Assembly: GCA_021780815.1 (NCBI GenBank)
Contig: JAJXYC010000005.1
Span: 124,001 to 188,000 of the forward strand
Length of the DNA: 64,000 nucleotides
Source of the DNA: Bacteroidota bacterium
GTDB taxonomy: Bacteria > Bacteroidota > Ignavibacteria > Kapaibacteriales > UBA2268
Direction of reading: 5' to 3'
Shown: piece by piece, positions 7,659-17,219 of the stretch
Layout: each line of letters opens with the position of its first letter
Numbering within the stretch: the stretch's first letter is position 1
Notes under the pieces: model-generated
Seen by the model: only the letters and a program-made list of their open reading frames with translations
What the model was told of the DNA's origin: nothing
The model's database searches: none
Position numbers and translations under genes: made by a program

Positions 7659-10600
7659 CTAAAGGAACTTCTTAATTAAAATCTTTAACTTATTGCCATC
7701 TATTGGTTTAGTTGCATACTCGTCAAAAATACCACCAAATCTGTCGATTTCGCTTTTTAGTGCATAAGCTGTTTGAGCAATAATTGGCAATTCAGGTCTA
7801 AATTCTTTAATAATTTTAGCAGCAGTATGACCATCCATAACTGGCATTTTAATATCCATCAAAATCAAGCCAATATGTGGATTTGATTTACAAACATCAA
7901 CAGCTTCTTGTCCATTATTTGCACTTATAATAAATAGATTTTCATGTTTTAATAGCTCCTTTAAATAAAGAAAATTAACTTCCTCATCTTCTACAATTAA
8001 AATAGTCTTTAAATTATTATTTGGTTGAATATTATATGCTTTGGCAACATTCTGAGATTTCCCGGAAGCAACAGGACTGTATGGAATTGTAAAATAAAAA
8101 GTAGAGCCTTTTTCAGGTTCTGATTCAACCCAAATTTCACCTCCTAATAATTCACAGAAAGATTTGGAAATAGACAATCCTAAGCCAGTTCCGCCATATC
8201 TATTGCTAATAGATGAATCTGCTTGTCTAAATCTTTCAAATATGGTTTGATGGCTATCTATTTTTATGCCGATTCCTGTATCTTGCACATAAAACTGTAA
8301 GAAATTGTTTTTACGTTCATAGCCAAACTTTATATAACCTTGATGAGTAAATTTTGAAGCATTAGATAATAAATTAGTAAGAATTTGTGTTATTTTTGTT
8401 TTATCGGTGTAAATTGTAGAACTATTATCGTCTAATTGAATGTTTAATGATAAGTTAATTCCTTTTGCTTGGTTTTGCTGGAAAAATACGGATTCTAAAT
8501 TACGCATTATTTCATTAATAGACACTTCTTCAAGATTAACTTTTTCACGTTTGGTTTCTAACGAAGCAATTGTTAAAATATCAGATACGATGGAAAGTAA
8601 TTGTTTGCTACTATTTTGAATGATATTAGTAAAGTTATTGCGTTCTTCTGCTGTTAAATCAGATTTATTTAATAAATTAGAAAAACCAACAATTGCATTC
8701 ATTGGTGTTCTAATTTCATGAGACATATTTTGAAGAAACGCTGTTTTTAATTTTTCACTTTCTTCTGCCTTTTCTTTAGCAGAAATTAATTCCAGTTCTG
8801 TTAGTTTAAGGTCATTAATATCAATAACAACACCAGTTAATGTAGTTTTATTAAGATTGCCCTGGCGCTCAGTAATTTTCCCAATATCTTTAAACCAAAC
8901 ATATTCCCCGTTACTTTTTTTAATCCTATATTCAACGTTATAAGAATCGCTTATACCATCAATATGTTCTCGCATAGATTGCATAACACCTTCGTAATCA
9001 TCTGGATGTATAAGAGCAGTAAAATCTGAATAGTACTTAAAATTATCAGATGGGAAACCTAACATTTGAGATTTAAGTTCGCTAAATTTAACCAACCCAG
9101 AAGGTAATTCCATCTCCCACCATGCAATCCTTCCTGAATATATAGCATTATCTAATCTTTTTCTTGCAACTGATAATGCTTCCTCTGCTTGCTTTCTCTG
9201 AGTAATGTCTTCATAATTAGAAATAACACTTTCTTCTCCATTAACGACTATTTTTTCTAATGATATTTTAGTAATTATTAAAGTTCCATCTTTTTTATAA
9301 AAATTAACTTCATAATCATAAAGATGACCTACATTTCGCACAATTTCCCAAATTTTTTTGTGTTCAAGCGAATCTGCATATAATCCAATATCAGCAGAAG
9401 TTTTCCCGACCAATTCATCTTTTCTATATCCAAGAAGTTTTTCGGCAGCTTTATTAATTTCTACAAATTGTCCATTACTAATACGAACAATAGTACTTGC
9501 CGCAGGGTTAGATTGAAAGAGCTTAGAAAATTTTTCTTCACTTTCCCGTAAAACTATTTCTGCTTGTTTTTTTTCAGTTATGTCATTATAAATAGCAACA
9601 ACTTCTCCGGTATTTAACTTATAAATAATATTATCACGCCATCCTTCAATTCTATTATCTTTATAATTTGAAACTGGCATATGTGTAGTTTCACCTGTTT
9701 GCCAAACTTTTCTAAAAACATCTAAAAAATTAAGTTCTTCTGCTGCAGGGAATATTGCTTTAATTGTTTTCCCAACAATTAATTCACGACTAATTTTATC
9801 AGTTGCTTCGGCAGCTTGATTGAAATCGGTAAACATAAAATCTTCCCCATCATTTATTGCCTTATAAATTGCAACCGGATAAGGACTATTATTAAATAAG
9901 CTTTCAAATCGTTCTTTGCTTTGTAATATTTCATTTTCAATATTTTTTCTTTCTGTTATATCTTGAATAGTTCCAAGCATTAATATTGAGTTATTGTTTT
10001 CATCAAATCTGAGTTCTCCTTTCCCGTGCATCCATCTTTCTTCTTTATCATTTTGGCGAATGATTTTATATTCTTTATCAAATTTTGTTTTTTTGCCAAT
10101 AACTTCATTAGCAAAATAGTCGTTCATTATTTTTTGCCAATCTGGATGAATAATATTTACCCAACCTGTAATAGATTTATCATAATCTACATCAATACCA
10201 AATATTTCATCTAAAACTTCCGAACTACTCCATATTCCTGTCTTTATATCTAATGTATAAGTTCCTATTTTCGCTATTTTTTGTGTTTCCCTTAAAAACT
10301 TTTCACTTATCCTTATCTTTTCTGCAGATTGATATTTCTCTGTAACATCTGCAAATGTGAATACTACACCAACTATTTTATTTTCTCTTGTTTTAATTGG
10401 TGCGGCGCTGTCTGATATTTGGTATTCTGTCCCGTCCCTGGAAATTAGTACAGTATGGTTTGCAAGTCCAACTATAATCCCTTTTTCAATTACCGTTTTA
10501 ACTGGATTGATTACTTTTAATCTTGTATGGGCATTAACTATTTTGAAAATTTCTTCAATAGGTTTTCCCCTTGCTTCTTCTGTTTTCCAACCGCAAAGGT

Positions 10601-11321
10601 TTTCAGCGATAGGATTCAATCCTGTAACAGAGCCAAACTCGTCAGTTGTAATAACTCCATCGCCAATTGATTGAAGAGTTATTGATAGGCTTTCTTCGCT
10701 TTGTATAATTTCATCAATCATTGGAGTAGTTACTTTGATAAAAAGAACAGCGCCGATAAAAGTAAGAACTAAAGCAAGAAGCAAAGAAATTAAAAGGCTA
10801 TTCAAATATGGGCTATTTACTTCCGATACTTCTATTTTTGCAACAATACCCCAATGAAACGGTTCAAAGCACGATATTCCTGCAAAAACTTCTACACCTC
10901 TATAATCTTTGCCTTTCACTACCCCATTAATTCCTTGAATTGCCATACGCATAGGAATGGCATTACCTGATTTAATATAAACTTTATGCCCTTGAACTTC
11001 TCCATTTAAACTTTTTCTATCAAGGAAATGAATACTATCGCCAATAAGTTCAGCAATAGCAAATTCACCAGAATTGCCAATACTTTCAGAATTGTTAGTT
11101 TTTCTAATAATACTTAAAATAGAATCTTTGGAAAAACCTTCCTCGTAAAGTGTTTGAATAAAATCCTTTTCATATCTTACTTCATCAAACAAAGACATTT
11201 TCTTTGATTTTACAGCGGAATTGTAATCTATATACGTTACTATTAAAGCAACGGCAAAAGTTATTCCTGTTAATATTAAAGTTAAGAACAAAACTCTTTT
11301 GGATTTAAATATTTGGTGCAT
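7659..11321 (-). CDS. Hybrid sensor histidine kinase with Cache-like sensor and multiple PAS domains
   Basis: Membrane-anchored phosphorelay kinase of 1220 residues. A first membrane helix (about 9-31) and a second (about 172-196) enclose a periplasmic Cache-like sensor ending in GISCFEPFHWGIVAKIEV. About five PAS/PAC repeats follow between residues 205 and 845. Then comes HisKA with phosphoacceptor His868 in NMSHEIRTPMNAI, and a HATPase domain with N box LTNLLSNASKF, DTGIGI and GTGLGLSISK. A C-terminal receiver domain has Asp1156 in LMDIKMPVMDG. All catalytic motifs look intact. No separate response regulator or HPt protein is adjacent, so the output must lie elsewhere; the two-HPt CheA upstream is one speculative partner. 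It follows cheB on the same strand but after 437 bases, so it is probably transcribed separately. The ligand is unknown. Confidence 0.9.
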   Translation of the reverse strand: MHQIFKSKRVLFLTLILTGITFAVALIVTYIDYNSAVKSKKMSLFDEVRYEKDFIQTLYEEGFSKDSILSIIRKTNNSESIGNSGEFAIAELIGDSIHFLDRKSLNGEVQGHKVYIKSGNAIPMRMAIQGINGVVKGKDYRGVEVFAGISCFEPFHWGIVAKIEVSEVNSPYLNSLLISLLLALVLTFIGAVLFIKVTTPMIDEIIQSEESLSITLQSIGDGVITTDEFGSVTGLNPIAENLCGWKTEEARGKPIEEIFKIVNAHTRLKVINPVKTVIEKGIIVGLANHTVLISRDGTEYQISDSAAPIKTRENKIVGVVFTFADVTEKYQSAEKIRISEKFLRETQKIAKIGTYTLDIKTGIWSSSEVLDEIFGIDVDYDKSITGWVNIIHPDWQKIMNDYFANEVIGKKTKFDKEYKIIRQNDKEERWMHGKGELRFDENNNSILMLGTIQDITERKNIENEILQSKERFESLFNNSPYPVAIYKAINDGEDFMFTDFNQAAEATDKISRELIVGKTIKAIFPAAEELNFLDVFRKVWQTGETTHMPVSNYKDNRIEGWRDNIIYKLNTGEVVAIYNDITEKKQAEIVLRESEEKFSKLFQSNPAASTIVRISNGQFVEINKAAEKLLGYRKDELVGKTSADIGLYADSLEHKKIWEIVRNVGHLYDYEVNFYKKDGTLIITKISLEKIVVNGEESVISNYEDITQRKQAEEALSVARKRLDNAIYSGRIAWWEMELPSGLVKFSELKSQMLGFPSDNFKYYSDFTALIHPDDYEGVMQSMREHIDGISDSYNVEYRIKKSNGEYVWFKDIGKITERQGNLNKTTLTGVVIDINDLKLTELELISAKEKAEESEKLKTAFLQNMSHEIRTPMNAIVGFSNLLNKSDLTAEERNNFTNIIQNSSKQLLSIVSDILTIASLETKREKVNLEEVSINEIMRNLESVFFQQNQAKGINLSLNIQLDDNSSTIYTDKTKITQILTNLLSNASKFTHQGYIKFGYERKNNFLQFYVQDTGIGIKIDSHQTIFERFRQADSSISNRYGGTGLGLSISKSFCELLGGEIWVESEPEKGSTFYFTIPYSPVASGKSQNVAKAYNIQPNNNLKTILIVEDEEVNFLYLKELLKHENLFIISANNGQEAVDVCKSNPHIGLILMDIKMPVMDGHTAAKIIKEFRPELPIIAQTAYALKSEIDRFGGIFDEYATKPIDGNKLKILIKKFL

Positions 11322-11417
11322 AACTCTCTCAATGTATTAAGCCAAATAATAATTTTTATATTTTAAAAAATTTATATTTTTAAAATATAATTTAACAAAT
11401 AAATATATAATAACAAT

Positions 11418-11501
11418 AAGATAATATTAGAATTTATTAAGATAATATTAGAATTTATTAAGATAATATTAGAATTTATTAAGATAATATTAGAATTTAT
11501 T
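11418..11501. repeat. Four perfect 21-bp tandem repeats
   Basis: The unit AAGATAATATTAGAATTTAT plus T is repeated exactly four times at 11418, 11439, 11460 and 11481, in the spacer about 100 bases upstream of the hybrid kinase start. The 21-base period equals two helical turns, so repeated protein-binding sites would lie on one DNA face. It may equally be a slippage-prone minisatellite. Confidence 0.95.
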
Positions 11502-11593
11502 GATTTTCAACTAATATTTTTTAGTAAGTGGTATTGGAAGTAAGATTCCGGAAATTCGTTTGATTTAAAGCAATTTTGCAAGAGGTACATTCA

Positions 11594-11731
11594 TTAATCC
11601 ATTTTTTTAGTGGTACAATATTTGTTATTCAGGTCATATCCCCAGTTGTACCTATCATCTTTAATTGAATTCCATTCCTGAATAAATTTTTCTATCGCAT
11701 AATATTTTTTGGACTTTATCCAAACAAACAC
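11594..11731 (-). pseudogene. Possible gene remnant or tiny ORF, 45 codons
   Basis: A GTG-started frame between cheB and the hybrid kinase encodes a Trp/Tyr/Asp-rich peptide containing EWNSIKDDRYNWGYDLNN. That composition is unusual for random A/T-rich DNA. No Shine-Dalgarno sequence and no known family were recognised. It could be a decayed fragment of a longer gene. Confidence 0.2.
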
Positions 11732-11758
11732 TCTTTAATTTTAGAACATCGGAAAAAA

Positions 11759-12847
11759 TTATTTATTTTTACCTTCGAACATTTTTTTATCCTCTTCAAT
11801 TTGAGAAATCAAACGTTTGCTAATTTGGTCAAGTGGAAGTTGAAAATCTACCGCCCCAAGTTCAAAGGCAACTTTCGGCATCCCATAAACTACTGAAGTT
11901 GCTTGGTCTTGTCCAAAAGTTTTTGCTCCTTGCTCTTTCATCGCTTTTAATCCTTTCGCCCCGTCAGCCCCCATTCCTGTAAGTATAATCCCATAGGCAT
12001 TTGGTCCAACATTTTTTGCAACAGATAAAAATAATACATCGACACTCGGACGGTGTCCATTCACTTTATCATTTTGGTTAGTTCTAATTATATATTGCCC
12101 ACCTGAACGTTCAACTGTAATATGATAATCGCCAGGAGCAATCAAAATCCTTCCATTTAAAACTCTATCGCCTTCTTCAGCTTCTTTAACAGTCATTAAT
12201 GAAACTTGATTCATACGTTCAGCAAATGTTTGAGTAAATCCCTTAGGCATATGTTGAACAATAACTACTCCTGGAGTATTTGGTGGTAAAACACTGATAA
12301 CCTTTCTAATTGCCTCCGTCCCACCAGTTGAAGCTCCAATAGCAATTAATTTATCTGTTGATTCGGAAAGTGCTTGTGAACCTGTAATTTTAGTTTGTAC
12401 CTCATCAAATTTTTTATTTTTCCAATGCGAAACATTAGCGGTTGAAGCAATTTTTATTTTTGTTCGCAATTCCATCATCATAGCATTTAATCCTTCGGAT
12501 AAATTTGCCATCGGTTTTGCAACATAATCAACAGCACCAAATTCTAATGCTTGCATTGTAATATCTTTCCCTTTTTGTGTAAGTGAACTTACGACAACCA
12601 CAGGAATAGGATATTGCGGCATAAGTTTTCGTAAAAATTCAATTCCGTCCATTTTAGGCATTTCAACATCAAGCGTCAAAACGTCAGGACGAAGCCTTAC
12701 GATCATATCTCTTGCAACATAAACATCAGGAGCGGTCCCGACAACTTCTATCCCAGCATCTCCACCTAACCCTTTAGATAATATATCCCTTACTAATGCA
12801 GAATCATCTACTATTAACACTTTTACTTTTCTATAATAATTTTCCAT
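11759..12847 (-). CDS. cheB: Chemotaxis protein-glutamate methylesterase CheB
   Basis: Removes methyl groups from (and deamidates) chemoreceptors to reset signalling after CheA phosphorylation. The 362-residue protein has an N-terminal receiver domain with VDD near residue 14 and phosphoacceptor Asp60 in TLDVEMPKMDG. After a linker, the C-terminal esterase holds a complete triad: Ser173 in IGASTGGTEAI, His199 in VQHMPKGFT and Asp295 in GMGADGAKGL. Length and order are standard. It lies on the cheA-cheW-cheR strand but 363 bases after cheR, so it may have its own promoter. No Shine-Dalgarno sequence is evident before the ATG. No receptor gene is present in the window, so the regulated receptors, or an alternative non-flagellar pathway, remain unknown. 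Confidence 0.95.
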   Translation of the reverse strand: MENYYRKVKVLIVDDSALVRDILSKGLGGDAGIEVVGTAPDVYVARDMIVRLRPDVLTLDVEMPKMDGIEFLRKLMPQYPIPVVVVSSLTQKGKDITMQALEFGAVDYVAKPMANLSEGLNAMMMELRTKIKIASTANVSHWKNKKFDEVQTKITGSQALSESTDKLIAIGASTGGTEAIRKVISVLPPNTPGVVIVQHMPKGFTQTFAERMNQVSLMTVKEAEEGDRVLNGRILIAPGDYHITVERSGGQYIIRTNQNDKVNGHRPSVDVLFLSVAKNVGPNAYGIILTGMGADGAKGLKAMKEQGAKTFGQDQATSVVYGMPKVAFELGAVDFQLPLDQISKRLISQIEEDKKMFEGKNK

Positions 12848-13210
12848 TTTTTATACTTTTAACTTTGTCCAAAATTCAATTTACTAAATTTTATTTAATT
12901 AGATTTAAAATATACTAAATTAATTAAAATATTTTTAATTAATAAGTCTTCTTAATATCAGCCAATTGGAGCAATTTGCCATAAATATTTTTTTACTATT
13001 TGAATTTTTTGTCTGATTTCTCACTTCATAAGTAAAAATTTGAAAATATTATTTCATAAAAATTCACATAAATTTTGAGTAGAAAATGAATAATAATACA
13101 TAATTTGAAACTTATGAAAATTAGAAAATTAATAAAATTAATAATAAAATTTTTACTGTGGAAACGCTAAAATGATATATATTTATTTAATTTTAAATTT
13201 AAAATATATA
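12848..13210. other. Intergenic region between cheR and cheB
   Basis: 363 bases of A/T-rich sequence with no gene, RNA or strong hairpin recognised. It presumably carries the cheB promoter. Its length is unusual for the middle of a che cluster. Confidence 0.5.
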
Positions 13211-14071
13211 CTATATTTTTTGGTAAATTGCAGGAGCAATATATTTGTATTGTGTATATTTCCTATCTATTGTTTCACTATGTCCAATAAATAGATAGCC
13301 GTTTTTAGATGTATTTTCGTAAAATTTATTAACCAAATTAATTCTTGTTTCAGTATCAAAATAAATCATAACGTTACGACAGAAAATAACATCAAATTCT
13401 TTTTTAAATGGGAAAAAATCATTCATCAAATTAAAGCGACGATATGTAACTTCTCGTTTAATTTCATCAGATATTTGCCATTTCTCGTTATTAGTTAATT
13501 TAAAATATTTTTTCTTTAATTCAGTATCAAAATTATGTAATCTATTATCTTCATAAATCCCAGTTGATGCTTTATCTAAAGCAACAGTAGAGATATCGGT
13601 AGCAAGAATACCCGCATCCCATTTTATATAATCTTTCCCAAAAAATTCTTTCATTAACATAACAAGTGTATAAGGTTCTTCACCTGTACTACAACCAGCA
13701 CTCCAAACACGAATGTCGTTACTTCGTTCCAATTGTTTTCTTTGAACGATTTCTGGTAAAACTTTATTTCTAAAAAAATTAAAATGGTCGGCTTCTCTTC
13801 CAAAAAAAGTGTGATTTGTAGATATTTTATCCACCAGTTCGCTTAACGCTTCACCCGATTTATCGGAAACAACAAAATTATAATAATCCCGAAATGTATT
13901 AAATTTACGTTCTCGCAATATTTTTTGCAATCTTCCTGTAACAAGTGCTTTTTTTTGACCAGTTAAATTAATTCCAACTTTCTCATATACTAAATCACGA
14001 ATCAGATGAAATTCCTCATCGCTTATTAGTTTCATACCTTGATTTTCAATTTCCGAATAATCGAATTCCAT
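13211..14071 (-). CDS. cheR: Chemotaxis protein methyltransferase CheR
   Basis: Transfers methyl groups from S-adenosylmethionine to glutamates of chemoreceptors, opposing CheB. The 286 residues match the minimal CheR length. An N-terminal helical domain (about 15-80, LIRDLVYEKVGINL) is followed by KISTNHTFFGREADHF. The SAM-binding motif is RVWSAGCSTGEEPYTL near residue 130, and ILATDIS and FDVIFCRNVMIYF lie further on. No extra TPR or PAS domain is attached. It starts 48 bases downstream of the cheW stop on the same strand, so cheA, cheW and cheR probably form one transcript. AGGA sits unusually close to the ATG, and translation may depend on the upstream genes. Confidence 0.95.
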   Translation of the reverse strand: MEFDYSEIENQGMKLISDEEFHLIRDLVYEKVGINLTGQKKALVTGRLQKILRERKFNTFRDYYNFVVSDKSGEALSELVDKISTNHTFFGREADHFNFFRNKVLPEIVQRKQLERSNDIRVWSAGCSTGEEPYTLVMLMKEFFGKDYIKWDAGILATDISTVALDKASTGIYEDNRLHNFDTELKKKYFKLTNNEKWQISDEIKREVTYRRFNLMNDFFPFKKEFDVIFCRNVMIYFDTETRINLVNKFYENTSKNGYLFIGHSETIDRKYTQYKYIAPAIYQKI

Positions 14072-14119
14072 AATCCTAAAAATTAAAGTTAAAAAATTTA
14101 ATTAACCCAACACTTCAAA

Positions 14120-14644
14120 TTAATTTTGCTCAAAATTATTATTAGCATTTAAATTAGAATTATCTTCAAACAAAAGTTTATCTAAATCTAACAAAATTTT
14201 TACATCATTATCTATTTTTGCAATAGATTTAATGAATTTGCTTTTAGTGCCTTTATAAGTTTGAGGAGAAGGAAAGACAACGTTTGGCTCAATTCTTATA
14301 ACTTCAGAAACATTATCAACAACAAGTCCCACACCCATTCCCCTAACACGTACTAAAATAATACAACTTTTTTCAGTATAAGGAATAACAGGCATTCCAA
14401 ATCTTTTTCTAGCTTCAACAACCGGGTAAATGATACCTCGTAAATTTGTAATACCATTTATATAATTAGGTGTATTAGGAACTTCTGTAAATTTTTGAAC
14501 ACCGATAATTTCAGTTACATAATAAATTTCAAAACCGTATACTTCATCACCTATTCTAAAAGTAAGATATCTATTTAACAGCGTCTCTTCATCTTCTTGA
14601 GAAAATTCGCTCATATCAATGTTTTCTATTAATTTTTCTTCCAT
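14120..14644 (-). CDS. cheW: Chemotaxis coupling protein CheW
   Basis: Scaffold that couples receptors to CheA. The 174-residue CheW fold starts after a short acidic N-terminus: LTFRIGDEVYGFEIYYVTEI, then TEVPNTPNYINGITNLRG, the classic CheW signature, and a C-terminal region with VVDNVSEVIRIEP. I chose the ATG at 14644, where GGAG lies 7 bases upstream, over an in-frame TTG seven codons earlier that overlaps the cheA stop and has no ribosome binding site. Only 13 bases separate this start from the cheA stop, so the two are co-transcribed. A C-terminal Asn-rich tail (SNLNANNNFEQN) extends beyond the fold and is probably disordered. Confidence 0.93.
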   Translation of the reverse strand: MEEKLIENIDMSEFSQEDEETLLNRYLTFRIGDEVYGFEIYYVTEIIGVQKFTEVPNTPNYINGITNLRGIIYPVVEARKRFGMPVIPYTEKSCIILVRVRGMGVGLVVDNVSEVIRIEPNVVFPSPQTYKGTKSKFIKSIAKIDNDVKILLDLDKLLFEDNSNLNANNNFEQN

Positions 14645-14657
14645 TTTTTTCTCCTTT

Positions 14658-17009
14658 TTATGCAAGAATTAAGTTAGGATTATTGAAATAATGTGGATTT
14701 TCAGCAATTTGCAAAATACCTTCAATGTCTATAATTAATCCAATACTACTATCGCCAAGCACCATACAACCAGTAATGCCAGGTACTTTGCCAATATAAT
14801 CAGATAACCCTTTTATAACCGCTTGTTGTTGTCCAATTAATTCATCAGCAAACAAACAAAACTTTTTACTGCGAGATTCAATTATCATTATTATGCCTTT
14901 TTCTAATTCATAATATCTTGGCTTGCGTTTAAACAATTCATGGATTCTAAATACAGGGAGAACTTCATTCCTAATTTTAATCATTTCTAATCCGTCCATC
15001 GTTTTACTAACTTCTTCGTCAGTAACACGAAAAGTTTCAGATACGTTCATAATCGGCAAAGCATAAGTATCATCACCAACTTTCACAAGCAAAGCTTCCA
15101 TAATAGCAAGAGTTAAAGGAATACGCAAAGTAACTGTTGTTCCTTTTTTAAACTCACTTTCCACATCAATTGCACCACGCAATCTTTCAATATTTTTACG
15201 CACAACATCCATTCCAACACCACGACCAGAAATATCAGTAACTTGCTTTGCAGTAGAAAATCCCGGCTCAAAAAGCAAGGCATATATTTCTTTTTCGGTC
15301 ATTTTTTCAGATGGAATAGTTAAAAGTCCTTTTTCTTCAGCTTTTTTCAGGACTTGCTCTTTATTGATACCTGCCCCATCATCTTTCACAGCAATTAGAA
15401 TTTCATTACCTTCATATCTTGCTGAAAGATGTATAAATCCTGTTTCAGGTTTACCTTTGGCAATTCTTTCTGATACATCTTCAATTCCGTGGTCAAGTGA
15501 ATTCCTTAAAATATGAACAAGTGGGTCTGAAATTTCATCAATTACATTTTTATCCATTTCTGTTTCTTGCCCCGAAATCGATAGCTCAACTTTTTTACCA
15601 AGTTTAATTGATACATCACGGACTAATCTTTTCATTTTATTGAAAAGCCCTTCCAACGGCATCATTCTAACGCTCATTGTTACTTCTTGCAACTCTCGTG
15701 TAATTTTATTTAATTGGCTTGCCGCTTTAGCAAAACTTGGCAAAGTCATTCCTGCTAAATCTGGATTCTTTGTTACCATTGTTTCTATGGTAATTAATTC
15801 GCCAACCAAATCAAAAAGCTTGTCAATTTTAACTGTTTCAACCCTTATATCTTGTTTTTGTTGTTGAAACCCTTTAGCAACTTGTGCTGTAATATCTTGT
15901 TTTGAAGCACCTTTTTCATTTTCTTGCTTAGGAAGTTCAATTTTTTGCTTGGTTTCATCAAGAGTCTTTTTATTTTCATCGTTCATTTTGGGAGCAATAA
16001 TTTCTACTTTTTTATCTTCAACAACTTCTTTTGGTAATAATATTTCTTCTTCCTCAATTATATTAGAAACTTGATTTGTGGTGAGACTATTTATTCGTTT
16101 TGACATTGTTTCAATGTTGCTAAGCAAAATAGAAACAATCGTTGGATCTGCTTGCAGTTCCTTCTTACGTAGCGAATCTAATATAGTTTCTGTCTCCATA
16201 GCGATTTCTTGAATTTCATCAAATCCCATAAAGCCAGAATTACCTTTAATACTATGAATTGCTCCAAAAATTGAAGAAATCAATTCCATATTATCAGCAT
16301 CTTGTTCTAATAACAACAAATTATTTTCAACTATATCAAGTAAATCCTTTGTATCCGAAATGTATTGTTCAATCATTTCTTCCGAAATTAATCCGCTTAT
16401 GTCCAAAGCATTATTAGCATTAGATGTATTTGCAGATTCGATCTTAGAATCTTGAACTTTTTCTGACGTATTTGTTTCTTCAATTTCTTTCGTAAATTCA
16501 TCTTCGGGACTTGGTGAATTTAATGTAATTTGCTCTTCAACTGGTGCCGCTACAAATTGGCTAAAATCTTGCTCACTTTGATTAAAATATTCACCTGATT
16601 TAATTCTTTGTATGGTATCTTTTAAAATCAACTTCATATTTTCAGCTTCATCTCTCCCCGATTCATCGGAAAATTCATTAGAAACTAAATGCAATAAATC
16701 TCTTAATAAATCGAAAGAGGAATAAATTAAAGATATTAAATCTTCATTTGGAGCAAATTTTTCTTTACGCAGAATATCTAATAAAGTTTCGGCTTCGTGA
16801 GTTACTTCGTTGATTACCATCATACCGAAAAAACCAGACAAACCTTTTAAAGTATGAAATACCCTAAATATTGCGTTTACAGACTCGGGATCTTCTGATT
16901 CTTTTAATTTTTCAACTAATGGTTCGCTTATATCAAGAGAATCGATAGCTTCCGAAACAAAAGAATGCAACATCTCCTGGGTTTCTTTATCAATTTGTTT
17001 TTCGTTCAT
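14658..17009 (-). CDS. cheA: Chemotaxis histidine kinase CheA with two HPt domains
   Basis: Central chemotaxis kinase of 783 residues. It carries two histidine phosphotransfer domains: the first with His52 in VFHTLKGLSGFFG, the second with His252 in AIHSIKGNSGFMG. A flexible acidic/Lys-rich linker follows (about 320-390), then the dimerisation domain (KIDKLFDLVGELITIE). The ATPase domain has HILRNSLDHGIE, KDDGAGI and GRGVGMDVV. The C-terminal CheW-like regulatory domain contains GCMVLGDSSIGLIIDIEGIL. No receiver domain is fused. A CheY-binding P2 domain is not obvious; the second HPt takes its place. It heads the cheA-cheW-cheR transcript. No CheY or receptor gene is present in the window. 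The function is clear; the partners are not. Confidence 0.95.
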   Translation of the reverse strand: MNEKQIDKETQEMLHSFVSEAIDSLDISEPLVEKLKESEDPESVNAIFRVFHTLKGLSGFFGMMVINEVTHEAETLLDILRKEKFAPNEDLISLIYSSFDLLRDLLHLVSNEFSDESGRDEAENMKLILKDTIQRIKSGEYFNQSEQDFSQFVAAPVEEQITLNSPSPEDEFTKEIEETNTSEKVQDSKIESANTSNANNALDISGLISEEMIEQYISDTKDLLDIVENNLLLLEQDADNMELISSIFGAIHSIKGNSGFMGFDEIQEIAMETETILDSLRKKELQADPTIVSILLSNIETMSKRINSLTTNQVSNIIEEEEILLPKEVVEDKKVEIIAPKMNDENKKTLDETKQKIELPKQENEKGASKQDITAQVAKGFQQQKQDIRVETVKIDKLFDLVGELITIETMVTKNPDLAGMTLPSFAKAASQLNKITRELQEVTMSVRMMPLEGLFNKMKRLVRDVSIKLGKKVELSISGQETEMDKNVIDEISDPLVHILRNSLDHGIEDVSERIAKGKPETGFIHLSARYEGNEILIAVKDDGAGINKEQVLKKAEEKGLLTIPSEKMTEKEIYALLFEPGFSTAKQVTDISGRGVGMDVVRKNIERLRGAIDVESEFKKGTTVTLRIPLTLAIMEALLVKVGDDTYALPIMNVSETFRVTDEEVSKTMDGLEMIKIRNEVLPVFRIHELFKRKPRYYELEKGIIMIIESRSKKFCLFADELIGQQQAVIKGLSDYIGKVPGITGCMVLGDSSIGLIIDIEGILQIAENPHYFNNPNLILA

Positions 17010-17219
17010 TTTATTTTAGTACTTTTATTAACACACGATTTTTATATGATATAAATTAAAAAGAATTTTTGAATTAATCTCTATTTTTTTTATTTTATTT
17101 AAAATTTTTATAATTTTTTGTTGTTTGTTTCCAAAATAATAATTTGCAATTTATATTTTATTTATTTATTATCGTTCATAACATGAATTAATTTAATAAT
17201 TTTAACAATTAGGATTAAA

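Larger units (their letters stand above)
11322..11758. other. Intergenic region between cheB and the hybrid kinase
   Basis: 437 bases on the promoter side of the kinase. Besides the 21-bp repeats, the part nearest cheB contains a 45-codon frame on the minus strand that may be a gene remnant (separate entry). No terminator hairpin for cheB was found by eye. Confidence 0.5.

Noticed and set aside
11418-11501. CRISPR array
   Set aside because: The 21-bp units are contiguous without spacers, A/T-only in large part, and no cas gene is present.
14645-14665. TTG start seven codons upstream for cheW
   Set aside because: It overlaps the cheA stop and contains the GGAG that serves the ATG at 14644.
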